A stretch of 64,000 bases of DNA. It comes from Holophagales bacterium (lineage in GTDB: Bacteria > Acidobacteriota > Thermoanaerobaculia > Multivoradales > Multivoraceae). The stretch is from the NCBI GenBank assembly GCA_009845425.1, contig VXZQ01000002.1, positions 124,001 through 188,000 on the forward strand, given 5' to 3'. The first letter of the stretch is position 1. Each line of letters starts with the position of its first letter. A program made the position numbers and the translations under genes. Below, one piece after another: positions 19,030 to 28,116 of the stretch. The notes beneath the pieces are model-generated. The model ran no database searches, was not told the DNA's origin, and saw nothing but the letters and a program-made list of their open reading frames with translations.

Positions 19030-21920
19030 CCCCAGTCCCAACCTGAGTACTGAGACCTCACCGACAAACGCCCGTCCACGATGCGCTCGACCGAAAACAC
19101 CAGCAGCCGCGCGACTCTCAAGAGTCCGGGCATGTCCATCAAGCCCCTAAGCCCTTCATCAAGATCCGATCCTGCCCATTCCCTTACCGTGGCGGGACTG
19201 CTTGCGACGCGTAGGGCGAGCTCCGACCACCAAGGCGCTTCCACGTTCCCACCTATCTTGGGAAAGACAAGGTGAGAATCACTCGCAACTGAGGAAACTC
19301 TCAGGCACCGATCAAGACACGTGCAATCGGCAAAGTCGGTGCAATCGCCCAGTATCGCCTCCGCCATGGCCTTCTCTCTTGGCCGCTGGCCGATAGCGTC
19401 CACTAACCTCACGCCGCTTTCTCCTTCTTTACTCGCTAGGCGCTCGGCCCTAGCCCACCTCTCACCGCAGATCAAACTAGCAATATGAGATGCCAAGCCA
19501 TTAAGCACATCTCGCTTCCGCAGTACCGCGATGAACTCTCCCGGGAGCTTGGCCAGGGCCCACAACTCGGCAGTACGGAGTAAGCTCTCAATCGACTGTC
19601 GCGATCTCCTGACCACCTGAATGGTCGGTGTGCAGCGAAGCCCGTCAAGGCCCCGCATTGCGCCGTGCGGCGGCACGATTGCCGCAGCCACGATGTCGCC
19701 GAGCCGTGCAACGTACATCCCTCCAGAAACAGGACACTCATACCGGTTGGCCGAGCTGAGGTGCTCCTGAACTGTGGGCGTTTCGAAGCCCTGGAGACTT
19801 ACCCTCGGACCCTCCTCACCTCCGAAATCATCGACCAAACACGCGTAGTACTTCTGGCCCCGCCGGAGAACCGACCAGCGAAGAGGAGTGAACTCCCGCT
19901 CGCACCGAATGGAGCACGCGCCAAGTTCGTCCGCGCTGAACTCGAGTTCGCATGCCCGGGAGTCATCGTATTCACGTTGCACCTTTCGCTCATCTCGAAA
20001 GTGTCTCTCGAAGACCGAGCGCCAGCGGCTCGGCGAAACTGGCAACTGCATCGGTGGAAGTCGCACGATCGTTGTGTGAGTCTCGCCGCTTCGGCCGTAG
20101 AGCACTACGCGGCAAGAGACCTGGCGTCCAACCGGACCCAAGACCCTCACCTCGGCCTGGCCCTCCCACAGCCGCTCCAGAGAAGGACTCGGGGGTTCAA
20201 CTTCGACTTCGAACAGTCCCTGGGAGGTGAGCGCCGGCTGCGGCGCCGGAAGATCTCGCACCAACAAACTGAGGTCGCTCAGAACTCTAGACCCGTTGCC
20301 ACTCGCTCGACACGAGACCCGAACTCCGTACCTACCCACCGGCAACTTCGGCAGTTCGACAAAGACCGTCTGCCCCGCACTAACTGACCCGAGGTCCAAA
20401 CGCGACGGCTGTTCCCCCGAAAGGGAGACGCTGAGTTCGCCGATCGGATAATCGGCTCGAAGGCCCAGACACGGCTGTTCCGTAGCAAACCACTCACCGT
20501 ACCCTTCTCCGTCCCAGGCCACTGGAGCGAGTCCGGCAGGCCAGACCTCGATCGTCTTGGTTTGTTCCAGCCCTAGACGATTCAGTGTCTCCTCGTAGGC
20601 CGGCGTCATGGCTCTAGGCAACTTCAGCACAGCTCCATCAAGGCCGTCACACCGCAACTCAACCCGCTCCAGGTTGCGGCACGCAGCGAGGCCGCCCTCC
20701 GTACTCGCTACGATGTAGCTACTACCGGCCCGAACGCGGTGAGTTCTTGACTCGTAGGCCAGACCATCGGACGCGATCCTGAACACACGAGACCTCCCGG
20801 GCCGCAGCAGACACTCCGTGCGCAGCAGAAACTCAAGCTGAGAATTCGTCTGTTCGAACTGAAGCAGCACCTCGTCCGACCGAGGCCACCGATCCAGCAC
20901 TACTCGCTGCGCACCATAGAGAAGCCGTCCCCTAGCCAGCGGCCGCCCACTTCGGCCCGCCACGGCACATCGGCAGCCAGCCAGCACGTCCCTCGAATCT
21001 GGAAACCTCGCTAGGAGCCCAGACAGGTCTGGGATCTCCAGCGCCACAGCCCAGGTATGCCGATCCGGGTCCAGCGGCCGAAGGAAAGCACGAGGCTCAA
21101 TACCGAGCCGCGCAACCGCAGCGCGCGCTTCGGAGAGGTCGTTTACACCGCCGCTACGACCCCCATGGGGCACGCCACGGAGGCCCCTTACCTGAACCCG
21201 CTCCCTAACCGAACGGCGAGCTCCCCGCAGCCACTCTCGCGCCCTTTGCTCCGCATTCAAGTCCGTACTGATCCTCTGAAGTGTCTCGTCGTGAATCAAC
21301 CCTCCGGAGTCGGCGAACTGCGGCGCCAGCAAAGCAGACGCGATCCTACCGACAAGCTCTGTTTCCTGCACGAAGTGCTGAAAACGAGCGGTCGTGTTCC
21401 AGCTTCGCGCCTCGATCAATCGGCCCAAGACCGATGGTTCCTCGAAGACCGCAGCCGTAAACGAGTACCTCGCAGCATGCAGAACCCGGGCAAACTGCCT
21501 CTGAAGGTCTTTCGGTAAGACCGAGTGCGTGATAGGCCAACAGATGATCGAAAAGTGCTCGGCCCATCTACCTGAAGGCATAGCACCGTCGAACTCTCGG
21601 TGAAACCTGCGGTAGTAGTCTCGAATCCAAACTCTCTCGCCGCGTTCTGCCCAGCCCGGCGTCGCGGCCTCGAATGTCTGCCAGTACTCATCCCCTGCGT
21701 AGCGGTAGCCCAACTCCGCTGAGTAGACCACCCAAGCCAACCAGTGCCGCTCGGAGGGGCGCGCCACCTGAAGGCTCTCGCGCACCGCAACCGCGAAGGT
21801 CTGCACTTCCCGCTCAGTCAGCCCGTGCTCTAGGCCAAACACCGGCCCCGTCCGCTCGCCCTTTAGGGCACCGAAATGCCGCTCAAAGCGGGCCTGCCAA
21901 GAGCTGAGGCCGTCCTTCAT
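19026..21920 (-). CDS. Uncharacterised 964-aa protein of the Druantia-like operon
   Basis: The N-terminal ~200 residues contain WLAWVVYSAELGYRY, DEYWQTFEAATPGW and HFSIICWPITHSVLPKDLQRQ. This loosely resembles, from memory, the STY4851/ECs_5259 (DruH-like) family that partners DruE in type III Druantia; the resemblance is weak and not established. The middle (~350-700) is beta-rich, with Ig-like strands (VELPKLPVGRYGVRVSC, VSCRVVLYGRSGETHTTIVRLP). The C-terminal ~250 residues are helical. There is no signal peptide. ATG at 21918-21920 overlaps the druA-like TGA as ATGA; the frame extends to 22022 but only inside druA. It is probably a scaffold or target-recognition subunit, by inference. Confidence 0.6.
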   Translation of the reverse strand: MKDGLSSWQARFERHFGALKGERTGPVFGLEHGLTEREVQTFAVAVRESLQVARPSERHWLAWVVYSAELGYRYAGDEYWQTFEAATPGWAERGERVWIRDYYRRFHREFDGAMPSGRWAEHFSIICWPITHSVLPKDLQRQFARVLHAARYSFTAAVFEEPSVLGRLIEARSWNTTARFQHFVQETELVGRIASALLAPQFADSGGLIHDETLQRISTDLNAEQRAREWLRGARRSVRERVQVRGLRGVPHGGRSGGVNDLSEARAAVARLGIEPRAFLRPLDPDRHTWAVALEIPDLSGLLARFPDSRDVLAGCRCAVAGRSGRPLARGRLLYGAQRVVLDRWPRSDEVLLQFEQTNSQLEFLLRTECLLRPGRSRVFRIASDGLAYESRTHRVRAGSSYIVASTEGGLAACRNLERVELRCDGLDGAVLKLPRAMTPAYEETLNRLGLEQTKTIEVWPAGLAPVAWDGEGYGEWFATEQPCLGLRADYPIGELSVSLSGEQPSRLDLGSVSAGQTVFVELPKLPVGRYGVRVSCRASGNGSRVLSDLSLLVRDLPAPQPALTSQGLFEVEVEPPSPSLERLWEGQAEVRVLGPVGRQVSCRVVLYGRSGETHTTIVRLPPMQLPVSPSRWRSVFERHFRDERKVQREYDDSRACELEFSADELGACSIRCEREFTPLRWSVLRRGQKYYACLVDDFGGEEGPRVSLQGFETPTVQEHLSSANRYECPVSGGMYVARLGDIVAAAIVPPHGAMRGLDGLRCTPTIQVVRRSRQSIESLLRTAELWALAKLPGEFIAVLRKRDVLNGLASHIASLICGERWARAERLASKEGESGVRLVDAIGQRPREKAMAEAILGDCTDFADCTCLDRCLRVSSVASDSHLVFPKIGGNVEAPWWSELALRVASSPATVREWAGSDLDEGLRGLMDMPGLLRVARLLVFSVERIVDGRLSVRSQYSGWDWG

Positions 21921-23146
21921 TCGATCCCACTTCCTATCCGACCGTCTAGCAGGTCTCCAAGCACACCATTCCGAGTCACATCCCTGTAGCGCTCGTCCCA
22001 ACTCGCCCGCGGCACCATCCAACGCCTCACGCAGAAGTCACCAATCTCCTCCGTCGGAAGAACCCGGAACTCGATTCCTTCACCGCTTCCCTTCAAAATC
22101 TCGCGGCAGTTTTCTACGAGCGGAATCGCGTACACCTCCCGCTCGATGCCATGCCTCAGCACTCCGTTCGCCCTTATCCCGATCGCCTCCAAGGCCGCCC
22201 TAGCAACACGAAGCCGCCAGTTGGGCCCCATACCGAATCTGTGACCTGACGCGTACGGATGCTCTACTGCCTGAAGGTACCGTCGCAGCAAGTCGAAAAT
22301 CTCGCCAGAAAGCTGGAAATGGCCGAAACCTCTCGTTGCGCCTATCTTCTGAAACCTCGGGCCTCCGGGAATCGCCAACCGGTTGTAGATAGATGAACGA
22401 CCAAGGGCCGATGTCGTAGTAAGGAGCGCGAGTCGCGCATGCCTCTTCTTCTTACTTATGACCGCCTCTCGGCCGTAGTACTTCCGGTCGTATGCGCTCT
22501 TCACTTCGGCGCTAGTCGCTAAGGCAGCAACGAGTTTTCCGCCTATGATGTGAGAGTACGGTGGAACCGCGCCAACCACATAGGCGTCCATCACGTGAAC
22601 GAGACGCTCACGACGATCCTCCGACGTCCACCCAATCCAGCTGTCTCGAGCCGATAGATTGAAGACGGGATCACCGAGGGCGAAGAGGCCTATCAGTCTC
22701 CCGTTCTGTCGGTCACGCACGAGAAAGCGCAGTCTCCTTCCAAAGCCTCTCGACACAGGCACCGACCAAAGCAAACAAGCGAATCTAAACAGGCGGGATT
22801 CCAAGGAGTTTGCCTCGACCTCGACGAGTTCCGGTTCAATGGCCGCCGGATTAACCTCTCCACCGCTGGCGAAGTGCCTAGCCAAGTCCAGACCATACTC
22901 GGCCACGAAGGACTCGCTCTCCCTCAATCTCTCTAGACGCTGGTTTGCATGGAGTTCTCTGATCTTCTCTTTCGTCAACTCACCCTCTATGAAGTACCCG
23001 TCGCCGTTCCTGGCGAAGCCAAGACTCAAGAGGTGTAGATGGATAGTCCGCCTCAGCAACTCGACGGTCGGCGCCTCCCCTAGACCGTCAGCAGACACCG
23101 AGAAGTACTCCCGGTCTTGTAGCCGCCCACGCCGCGGGCGCCCCAA
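21917..23146 (-). CDS. druA: DruA-like DUF4338 protein
   Basis: The 409-aa protein matches the DUF4338 (DruA) pattern as I know it: a core with RFLVRDRQNGRLIGLFALGDPVFNLSARDSWIGWT spread over ~135-170, then VMDAYVVGAVPPY, GGKLVAALATSAEV and a YYGR segment. Catalytic chemistry is not known to me. It is the first gene of the six-gene operon, as druA is in type I Druantia. The start is uncertain: TTG at 23146 has a GAGAAGGA element only 2 nt away, while GTG at 23098 is an alternative 16 codons in; the frame is open ~50 nt further upstream. Its stop overlaps the 964-aa gene by 4 nt. Confidence 0.68.
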   Translation of the reverse strand: MGRPRRGRLQDREYFSVSADGLGEAPTVELLRRTIHLHLLSLGFARNGDGYFIEGELTKEKIRELHANQRLERLRESESFVAEYGLDLARHFASGGEVNPAAIEPELVEVEANSLESRLFRFACLLWSVPVSRGFGRRLRFLVRDRQNGRLIGLFALGDPVFNLSARDSWIGWTSEDRRERLVHVMDAYVVGAVPPYSHIIGGKLVAALATSAEVKSAYDRKYYGREAVISKKKRHARLALLTTTSALGRSSIYNRLAIPGGPRFQKIGATRGFGHFQLSGEIFDLLRRYLQAVEHPYASGHRFGMGPNWRLRVARAALEAIGIRANGVLRHGIEREVYAIPLVENCREILKGSGEGIEFRVLPTEEIGDFCVRRWMVPRASWDERYRDVTRNGVLGDLLDGRIGSGIE

Positions 23147-23382
23147 GTTCCTTCTCAGGCTTCCTGGCGGCGTGTAGCTCGGGTCGTGGTCCGGCCCTTA
23201 GGCCACCCATTTCTGTGGGACACCCGAATCTGAAGCGAACCTGCGTACTCACGGGGAAACTGCTACGCCTATCAGGACGCCTCCTGCCTTGTCAAAGGCT
23301 CCTGCCAGAACACGATTCGCTCGGTGCCGGCCCGAAGTCAAAGGTGCCGCCGAGTCCGATGTAGATTTGCTCTTGAATCACG
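23147..23382. other. Upstream region of the Druantia-like operon
   Basis: These 236 bases separate glcE from the first island gene; both are on the - strand. It must contain the operon promoter if the island is independently transcribed. I see no convincing -35/-10 pair, no palindromic operator and no regulator gene. The base composition is intermediate, consistent with the island edge falling here. Confidence 0.4.
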
Positions 23383-24504
23383 TCACTCCAGCCGGCCGAA
23401 CCGGCCGGCCGGGTCGAGGGCCTGCTCGACGCGGCGTAGCAGCTCGCCGCCGGTGCGGTAGCCGAGGATCGGCTGGTTCGCGGCCTCGGCCGGCGCGCGC
23501 AGCGCCAGGGCAGTCAGTTTCGCCTCGCTGAGAGCGCGGTCCAGGGCCGGCAGGTCGGCGACGCGTTCGGCGGGCCAGGCGACGAAAGCCTGCTGGATGC
23601 CGGCGCTGTAGACCCTGGCCACCTGGGATGCGTCGAGGTCGGCCAGGACCTGTTCCAGGGCGCCGGCCGTGGCCGGAGTCAGGGGGAGCTTGAGCACGGA
23701 GGCGTCCGTCGAAGCCCAGCCGAACTCACGGCGTGCTCGCCAGTGCCTCGCATCGGCGTCGCCGGAGAGAGTGGCCACGTCCGTGTCGAGCAGATCAGCG
23801 GCGCGCTTCAGGCGCGCGTCCAGGGCGAAGCTGCGGCCTCCGATCCGAATCTCCAGGTCCCAGCCGGCCAGACCGTGGACCAGGTCGAGGCACTCGATCT
23901 CGACGGCGCCGGCCCCGACGCGGCCGGCGGCCTCGATGGCCTCGTCGAGAGCCATGCCCGCTACGCGCAGGGTTGCGCAGTTCTCCGGATGCGGGAAGAC
24001 CTTGAACGTGCACTCGGTGAGCACGCCGAGACGACCGAGGCTGCCGACCATGAGCTTCGGCAGGTCGAAGCCGGCGGCGTTTTTGACTACCTTGGCGCCG
24101 CCGCGGACGATCTCGCCGCGGCCGTCGACGAAGGTCACCGCGAGCAGAAAGTCGCGCAGCCCGCCGTAGCGGAGCCGGCCGGGGCCGTTGGCGCCAGCGG
24201 CGACCGCGCCGCCGACCGTGCTGCCGGCAGCGACCAGCAGCGGGTCGAACGGCAGGTACTGGCCTTCGGCTGCCAGCCGCGCCTCGACCTCGGCCAGCGG
24301 GGTGCCAGCCAGCGCGGTCACCGTGTACTCGCTCGGCAGGTACTCGGTGATGCCACTGAGCGCCGACACGTCGAGCACCTCGGCGCCCTCCGCCGACCAC
24401 AGCGCCGGCTTCGTACCGCCGCCGCGCGGCAGGACCAACTCCGCACCGCGTACGGCTTCGGCAACCTCGGCCGCCGAAGCCGGCCGATGAACAACGCCGC
24501 TCAC
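23383..24504 (-). CDS. glcE: Glycolate oxidase subunit GlcE (FAD-binding)
   Basis: The 373-aa protein carries one FAD_binding_4 domain: LPRGGGTKPALW, PFDPLLVAAGSTVGGAVAAGANGPGRLRYGGLRDFLL and GGAKVVKNAAGFDLPKLMVGS are the typical PCMH-type flavin contacts of GlcE. With GlcD it would oxidise glycolate to glyoxylate. GTG at 24504 is 40 nt after the glcD stop on the same strand, so the two are co-transcribed. The usual third subunit, the Fe-S protein GlcF, is not next to them; the defence island begins where it would be expected. Near the stop is a GC stem (GCCGGCC-gaacc-GGCCGGC, 23391-23409) without a T-tract. Confidence 0.88.
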   Translation of the reverse strand: MSGVVHRPASAAEVAEAVRGAELVLPRGGGTKPALWSAEGAEVLDVSALSGITEYLPSEYTVTALAGTPLAEVEARLAAEGQYLPFDPLLVAAGSTVGGAVAAGANGPGRLRYGGLRDFLLAVTFVDGRGEIVRGGAKVVKNAAGFDLPKLMVGSLGRLGVLTECTFKVFPHPENCATLRVAGMALDEAIEAAGRVGAGAVEIECLDLVHGLAGWDLEIRIGGRSFALDARLKRAADLLDTDVATLSGDADARHWRARREFGWASTDASVLKLPLTPATAGALEQVLADLDASQVARVYSAGIQQAFVAWPAERVADLPALDRALSEAKLTALALRAPAEAANQPILGYRTGGELLRRVEQALDPAGRFGRLE

Positions 24505-24544
24505 GAGTCTCCTGGCTTTCCGTTGTTGACCGCGCCGCCGCGCC

Positions 24545-26002
24545 TCATTCGCGCGAGATGACGCCAGCCACCTCTAGCGGATGCGGACCGTGGCTCAGCA
24601 GCGCCGGCGCCTCGGCGTCCGGGAACATCTTGCCCCGGTTCGCAAGTTCACCGGGATCGATCGCCAGGCGAATCCGGCGCATCGCGTCCAGGTCGGCCTC
24701 GTCGAACATCTCTCCCAGGTACTGCCGTTTCTCCATCCCCACGCCGTGCTCGCCGGTGATCGAACCGCCGAGGTCGATGCAGAGCCGGAGGATCTCGCCG
24801 GCCAGCTCTTCGGCCCTCTCCAGCTCGCCTTCTACCCGGCCGTCGAAGAGGATGAGCGGATGCAGGTTGCCGTCACCGGCGTGGAAGACGTTGGCCACCC
24901 GGATGCCGTGCTCCTCGCCCAGGTGCTGGATCTTCGTCAGCGCCTCGCCCAGGCGGGACCGCGGCACAACGCCGTCCTGCACGATGTAGTCAGGGCTCAG
25001 CCGCCCGACCGCCGAGAAGGCGCTCTTGCGGCCCTTCCAGATGCGCATCCGGTCGTCCGGGTCGCTGGCAATGTGCTCCAGGTAGGGCTTCGATCGCCTG
25101 ACGACTTCCAGCAGCAACTCGCTTTCTGCGGCGACCTGCTGCTTCTCCCCTTCGAGTTCGACGATCAGCAGCCCCTCGGCATCGAGCGGATAGCCGGCGC
25201 CGACTGCGGCCTCGGCCGCTTCGATCGCCAGGTTGTCCATGATCTCCATGGCCCCGGGCAGCAGGCCCGAAGCGACGACCGCCGCCACCGCCTCGCCCGC
25301 CGCCGCCAGCGAATCGTAGGCCGCGAGCAGGGTGAAGTACGTCTCGGGCTTCGGCAGCAGGCGCAGCGTGATCCTCGTGGCGATCCCGAACAGCCCCTCG
25401 GAGCCGACGAACAGCCCGACCAGATCGGGGCCGACACTCTCCAGGCTGTCGCCGCCGATCTCGATCACGTCGCCGTCCGGCAGCACCACCTCGAGACCGA
25501 GTACATGGTTGCTGGTCATCCCGTACTTCAGACAGTGAGCGCCGCCGGAGTTGAACGCCAGATTGCCGCCGATCGTGCACACGGACTGGCTCGAAGGATC
25601 GGGCGAGTAGTACAGGCCGTAGGGCGCCGCAGCGTCGGACACGGCGAGGTTGACCACACCGGGCTCGACCACCGCCGTTCGCCGTACCGGATCGACTTCG
25701 AGGATCCGGTTCAGCCGGTTCATCGCGATGACGACGCCGTCGTGGACCGGCAGCGAACCGCCGGACAGGCTGGTGCCGCTGCCGCGCGCCAGGAAGGGCA
25801 CGCTCGCGGCAGCGCAGAGCCGCACCACGTCGACGACTTCTTCCGCCGAATCGACCAGCACGACGGCCCGGGGCCGGGCCCGGAACGCGGTCAGGGCGTC
25901 GGACTCGTAGGCCGCCATGGGGGCGGCGCCGGTGAGGACACGGTCAGGGCCGAGGCGCTGCGTCAGAGCGTCGTGGAAGTTCGCTGCGCCGGTTGTCGTC
26001 AT
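24545..26002 (-). CDS. glcD: Glycolate oxidase / FAD-linked oxidase subunit GlcD
   Basis: The 485-aa protein is a full-length FAD-linked 2-hydroxyacid oxidase. FAD contacts include [22 protein letters not shown], the [33 protein letters not shown] segment and [12 protein letters not shown]. The C-terminal half has [16 protein letters not shown] and [17 protein letters not shown], diagnostic of GlcD/D-lactate dehydrogenases. Substrate could be glycolate or D-lactate; the adjacent glcE makes glycolate more likely. ATG at 26002 starts the gene. No regulator (GlcC) is adjacent. Confidence 0.92.
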   Translation of the reverse strand: MTTTGAANFHDALTQRLGPDRVLTGAAPMAAYESDALTAFRARPRAVVLVDSAEEVVDVVRLCAAASVPFLARGSGTSLSGGSLPVHDGVVIAMNRLNRILEVDPVRRTAVVEPGVVNLAVSDAAAPYGLYYSPDPSSQSVCTIGGNLAFNSGGAHCLKYGMTSNHVLGLEVVLPDGDVIEIGGDSLESVGPDLVGLFVGSEGLFGIATRITLRLLPKPETYFTLLAAYDSLAAAGEAVAAVVASGLLPGAMEIMDNLAIEAAEAAVGAGYPLDAEGLLIVELEGEKQQVAAESELLLEVVRRSKPYLEHIASDPDDRMRIWKGRKSAFSAVGRLSPDYIVQDGVVPRSRLGEALTKIQHLGEEHGIRVANVFHAGDGNLHPLILFDGRVEGELERAEELAGEILRLCIDLGGSITGEHGVGMEKRQYLGEMFDEADLDAMRRIRLAIDPGELANRGKMFPDAEAPALLSHGPHPLEVAGVISRE

Positions 26003-26062
26003 GAGTCGACGATCAGCCTACAACGTGACGCGGGCCTAGCCGCTTCGCGGCTTCGCCGGGAT

Positions 26063-26093
26063 GCCGGCCGGGGGCGCCGGCGCACCCAGTGTG
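26063..26093 (+). repeat. Dispersed GC-palindrome repeat, intergenic copy
   Basis: GCCGGCC, six bases, GCCGGC, then GCACCCAGTGTG, lying between glcD and the PspC gene. This is the most complete free-standing copy in which both the palindromic stem and the tail are present. Comparable copies are near 633, 44176, 47854, 60598 and 62508. Confidence 0.65.
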
Positions 26094-26097
26094 CAGT

Positions 26098-26307
26098 TCA
26101 GTCGCCGAGCGGCATCACGATCCAGAGCAGGATGTAGACGATGATCCCGGGGAAGGCGACCGAGAGGATGGAGATCAGGATGTAGAGCAGACGCACACCG
26201 GTCGGGTTCCAGCCCAGCCAGGCGGCGATGCCTCCGCAGACGCCGCCGATCAGGCGGTCGGACGCGGAACGATGAAGGGGGCGGGACTGGGTGGCTGTCG
26301 CGGTCAC
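26098..26307 (-). CDS. PspC-domain small membrane protein
   Basis: The 69-aa protein has the PspC domain: LHRSASDRLIGGVCGGIAAWLGWNPTGVRLLY followed by a hydrophobic helix (LSVAFPGIIVYILLWIVMPLG). PspC proteins sit in the inner membrane and, in characterised systems, take part in phage-shock/envelope stress signalling. The frame is open to 26394, but a perfect AGGAGG (26316-26321) lies 8 nt before GTG at 26305-26307, which fixes the start. It is divergent from the MFS transporter gene at 26412. Confidence 0.85.
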   Translation of the reverse strand: MTATATQSRPLHRSASDRLIGGVCGGIAAWLGWNPTGVRLLYILISILSVAFPGIIVYILLWIVMPLGD

Positions 26308-26411
26308 GGTCGGTTCCTCCTGGAGAGACTGCTCACGTTCAACTACGGATTCTGCACGACCTGGGTTCCAGGTCGCCCGCTTCGTCCGACTCATAGACGA
26401 TTACGCATAGG

Positions 26412-28013
26412 ATGAGTCCGATGGCCGAGCAAGAGCAGGCTCCCGAACGGCTCGGAACGCTGCGGAGTCTCGTACAGGCTGTCCGATCCTGGCGGACGCT
26501 GTCGGTCGTCCTGCTTTCCTTCTCTTCCGGCATGCCGCTGGGCCTGGTCTGGATCGCGATACCGGACTGGATGCGCGACTCCGGTGTCGACATCCGGATC
26601 GTCGGCCTGTTCACGCTGGCGCAGGTGCCCTGGACCTTCAACGTCGTCTGGGCGCCGCTGATGGATCGCTATCCGCCTCCGTTCCTGGGGCGCCGCCGGG
26701 GCTGGGCAGCGATCGCTCAGGTCGGCCTGCTCCTTGGCACCCTCGGCTTGGCCGATGTCGGCGCCCACCCGGACGCACCGTGGGTGGTTCTCGCCTTCAC
26801 CTTCGCGGTGGCGCTGGCAGCGGCTTCCCAGGACATCGCAGTCGACGCTTACGCCGTGGACGTGCTGAAGAAGGAGGAGCAGGGCGCAGCCGTCGGCGCG
26901 CGCATCGCGCTCTACCGCGTGGGGATGTTCGCGGCCGGAGCCGCCGCCATCTCACTCGCCGGCCGCTCCTCATGGACGCTCGTGTGCGCAGGCCTCGCGG
27001 CGCTCTACCTGCCCATGCTTCTCGTCACGTTCTTCGCGCCGGAGCCGCGCAATCAGCCGCCGGAGCCGAAGACGGTTCGCGAAGCCGTCTGGCTTCCCTT
27101 CCTGGGCTTTCTCTCCCGACACCGCGCAGTAGAGATCCTCGCCTTCGTCATCCTGTTCAAGCTCGCCGACAACATGGCCAGCGCCCTCCTGCGACCGTTT
27201 CTCGTCGACATGGGTTACTCGAGCGACGACCGCGGCTTCGCCCTGGGGACGATCGGCCTGGTCGCGACGATCGGAGGCGCGATCATCGGCGGACTCGGCA
27301 CGAACGTCCTTGGCCTCGGCAGAGCGCTCTGGATCTTCGGCTCGCTCCAGATCTTCTCCAATATTGGGTACGTGGTGCTTGCGAACGTACCCAGGAACTC
27401 GCTGCTCCTTTACGGCTCGATGGGGTTCGAGACGCTCTGTCAGGGTCTCGGTACCGGAGCGTTCTCCGTCCTGCTTCTGCGCATGACCCAGAAGCGCTTC
27501 TCGGCCACCCAGTACGCACTGTTCTCGACCCTCTTCGGCTTCGGGCGGATCTTCTCCGGGCCGGTAGCCGGTATCACTGTCGATGCGATCGGCTGGACCA
27601 ACTTCTTCCTCGCCACCATGCCGCTCGGTATCCCCGGCCTCTACATGCTCTCACGCTTCGTCAAGCTCCGTGAACGCGAACCGGTCTTCGAGGTGCGGCG
27701 GTTGGAGCCGCTGCCGCCTCGTTCACGAGGGCGGCTGGCAGCGGACGGCGTGGCCTTCGGAGTCCTCGGCGCCGCCGGCGCCGGCATGCTGCTGACCGGC
27801 CTGGGAGCGCTCAAGGCGATGCGCGTGGGAGAGCCTTTCGACTTCCTGGCCGAGTTACTGGCGCTTGCCGCGCCAGCGAGCGCCGAGGGTTGGGTGGGAT
27901 TCGTCGGCGTGCTGACGTTCGGCGCCGCCATGGGTCTCTTCGCCGCAGCGGTCCAGGCCGCGCGCCATGGGGCGGGAGCTGAGCTGGCAACCGGGGCAGC
28001 TGAAGAGCCGTAG
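26412..28013 (+). CDS. AmpG-like MFS permease
   Basis: The 533-aa protein has many hydrophobic helices spread over its length and belongs to the major facilitator superfamily. FSSGMPLGLVWIAIPDWMRDSGV near the N-terminus, APLMDRYPPPFLGRRRGW (loop 2-3) and especially AAASQDIAVDAYAVDVL match the AmpG/PAT subgroup, whose members import muropeptides or carry acetyl-CoA. It has ~100 extra residues at the C-terminus with two more predicted helices. ATG is at 26412 or 26421. The substrate is unproven; no ampD or beta-lactamase gene is nearby. Confidence 0.8.
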   Translation: MSPMAEQEQAPERLGTLRSLVQAVRSWRTLSVVLLSFSSGMPLGLVWIAIPDWMRDSGVDIRIVGLFTLAQVPWTFNVVWAPLMDRYPPPFLGRRRGWAAIAQVGLLLGTLGLADVGAHPDAPWVVLAFTFAVALAAASQDIAVDAYAVDVLKKEEQGAAVGARIALYRVGMFAAGAAAISLAGRSSWTLVCAGLAALYLPMLLVTFFAPEPRNQPPEPKTVREAVWLPFLGFLSRHRAVEILAFVILFKLADNMASALLRPFLVDMGYSSDDRGFALGTIGLVATIGGAIIGGLGTNVLGLGRALWIFGSLQIFSNIGYVVLANVPRNSLLLYGSMGFETLCQGLGTGAFSVLLLRMTQKRFSATQYALFSTLFGFGRIFSGPVAGITVDAIGWTNFFLATMPLGIPGLYMLSRFVKLREREPVFEVRRLEPLPPRSRGRLAADGVAFGVLGAAGAGMLLTGLGALKAMRVGEPFDFLAELLALAAPASAEGWVGFVGVLTFGAAMGLFAAAVQAARHGAGAELATGAAEEP

Positions 28014-28080
28014 GAACCGGGGCGGAGTAGAGCGGCGAACCTTCCGCCCCCATCCGCGCTCCCGTTGCGGCCTTTCCTCT

Positions 28081-28095
28081 TTACGTATAACGTAA
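28081..28095. promoter_or_regulatory. Palindromic operator upstream of higBA
   Basis: TTACGTATAACGTAA is a perfect inverted repeat (6+3+6) 21 nt upstream of the higB ATG, in the short AT-rich patch before the toxin gene. HigA-type antitoxins bind such palindromes to autorepress their operon, so this is the likely HigA operator. The TATAAC inside it could serve as the -10 element. Confidence 0.65.
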
Positions 28096-28116
28096 CAGCC
28101 ACTATGGTCTCACGCC

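Noticed and set aside
10299..23146. Assignment of the island to DISARM, which also has a DUF1998 protein and a helicase
   Set aside because: There is no DNA methyltransferase and no phospholipase-D-like DrmC, and the helicase and DUF1998 are in one giant protein as in DruE.
23391..23409. Stem-loop at the glcE 3' end as a rho-independent terminator
   Set aside because: The stem lies within the coding sequence and no T-tract follows in the direction of transcription.
24581..26137. Long open frame (518 codons) on the + strand opposite glcD
   Set aside because: It is antisense to a well-supported FAD oxidase, has no recognisable motifs and is rich in Arg, Gln, His and Gly, as expected from reading high-GC codons backwards.
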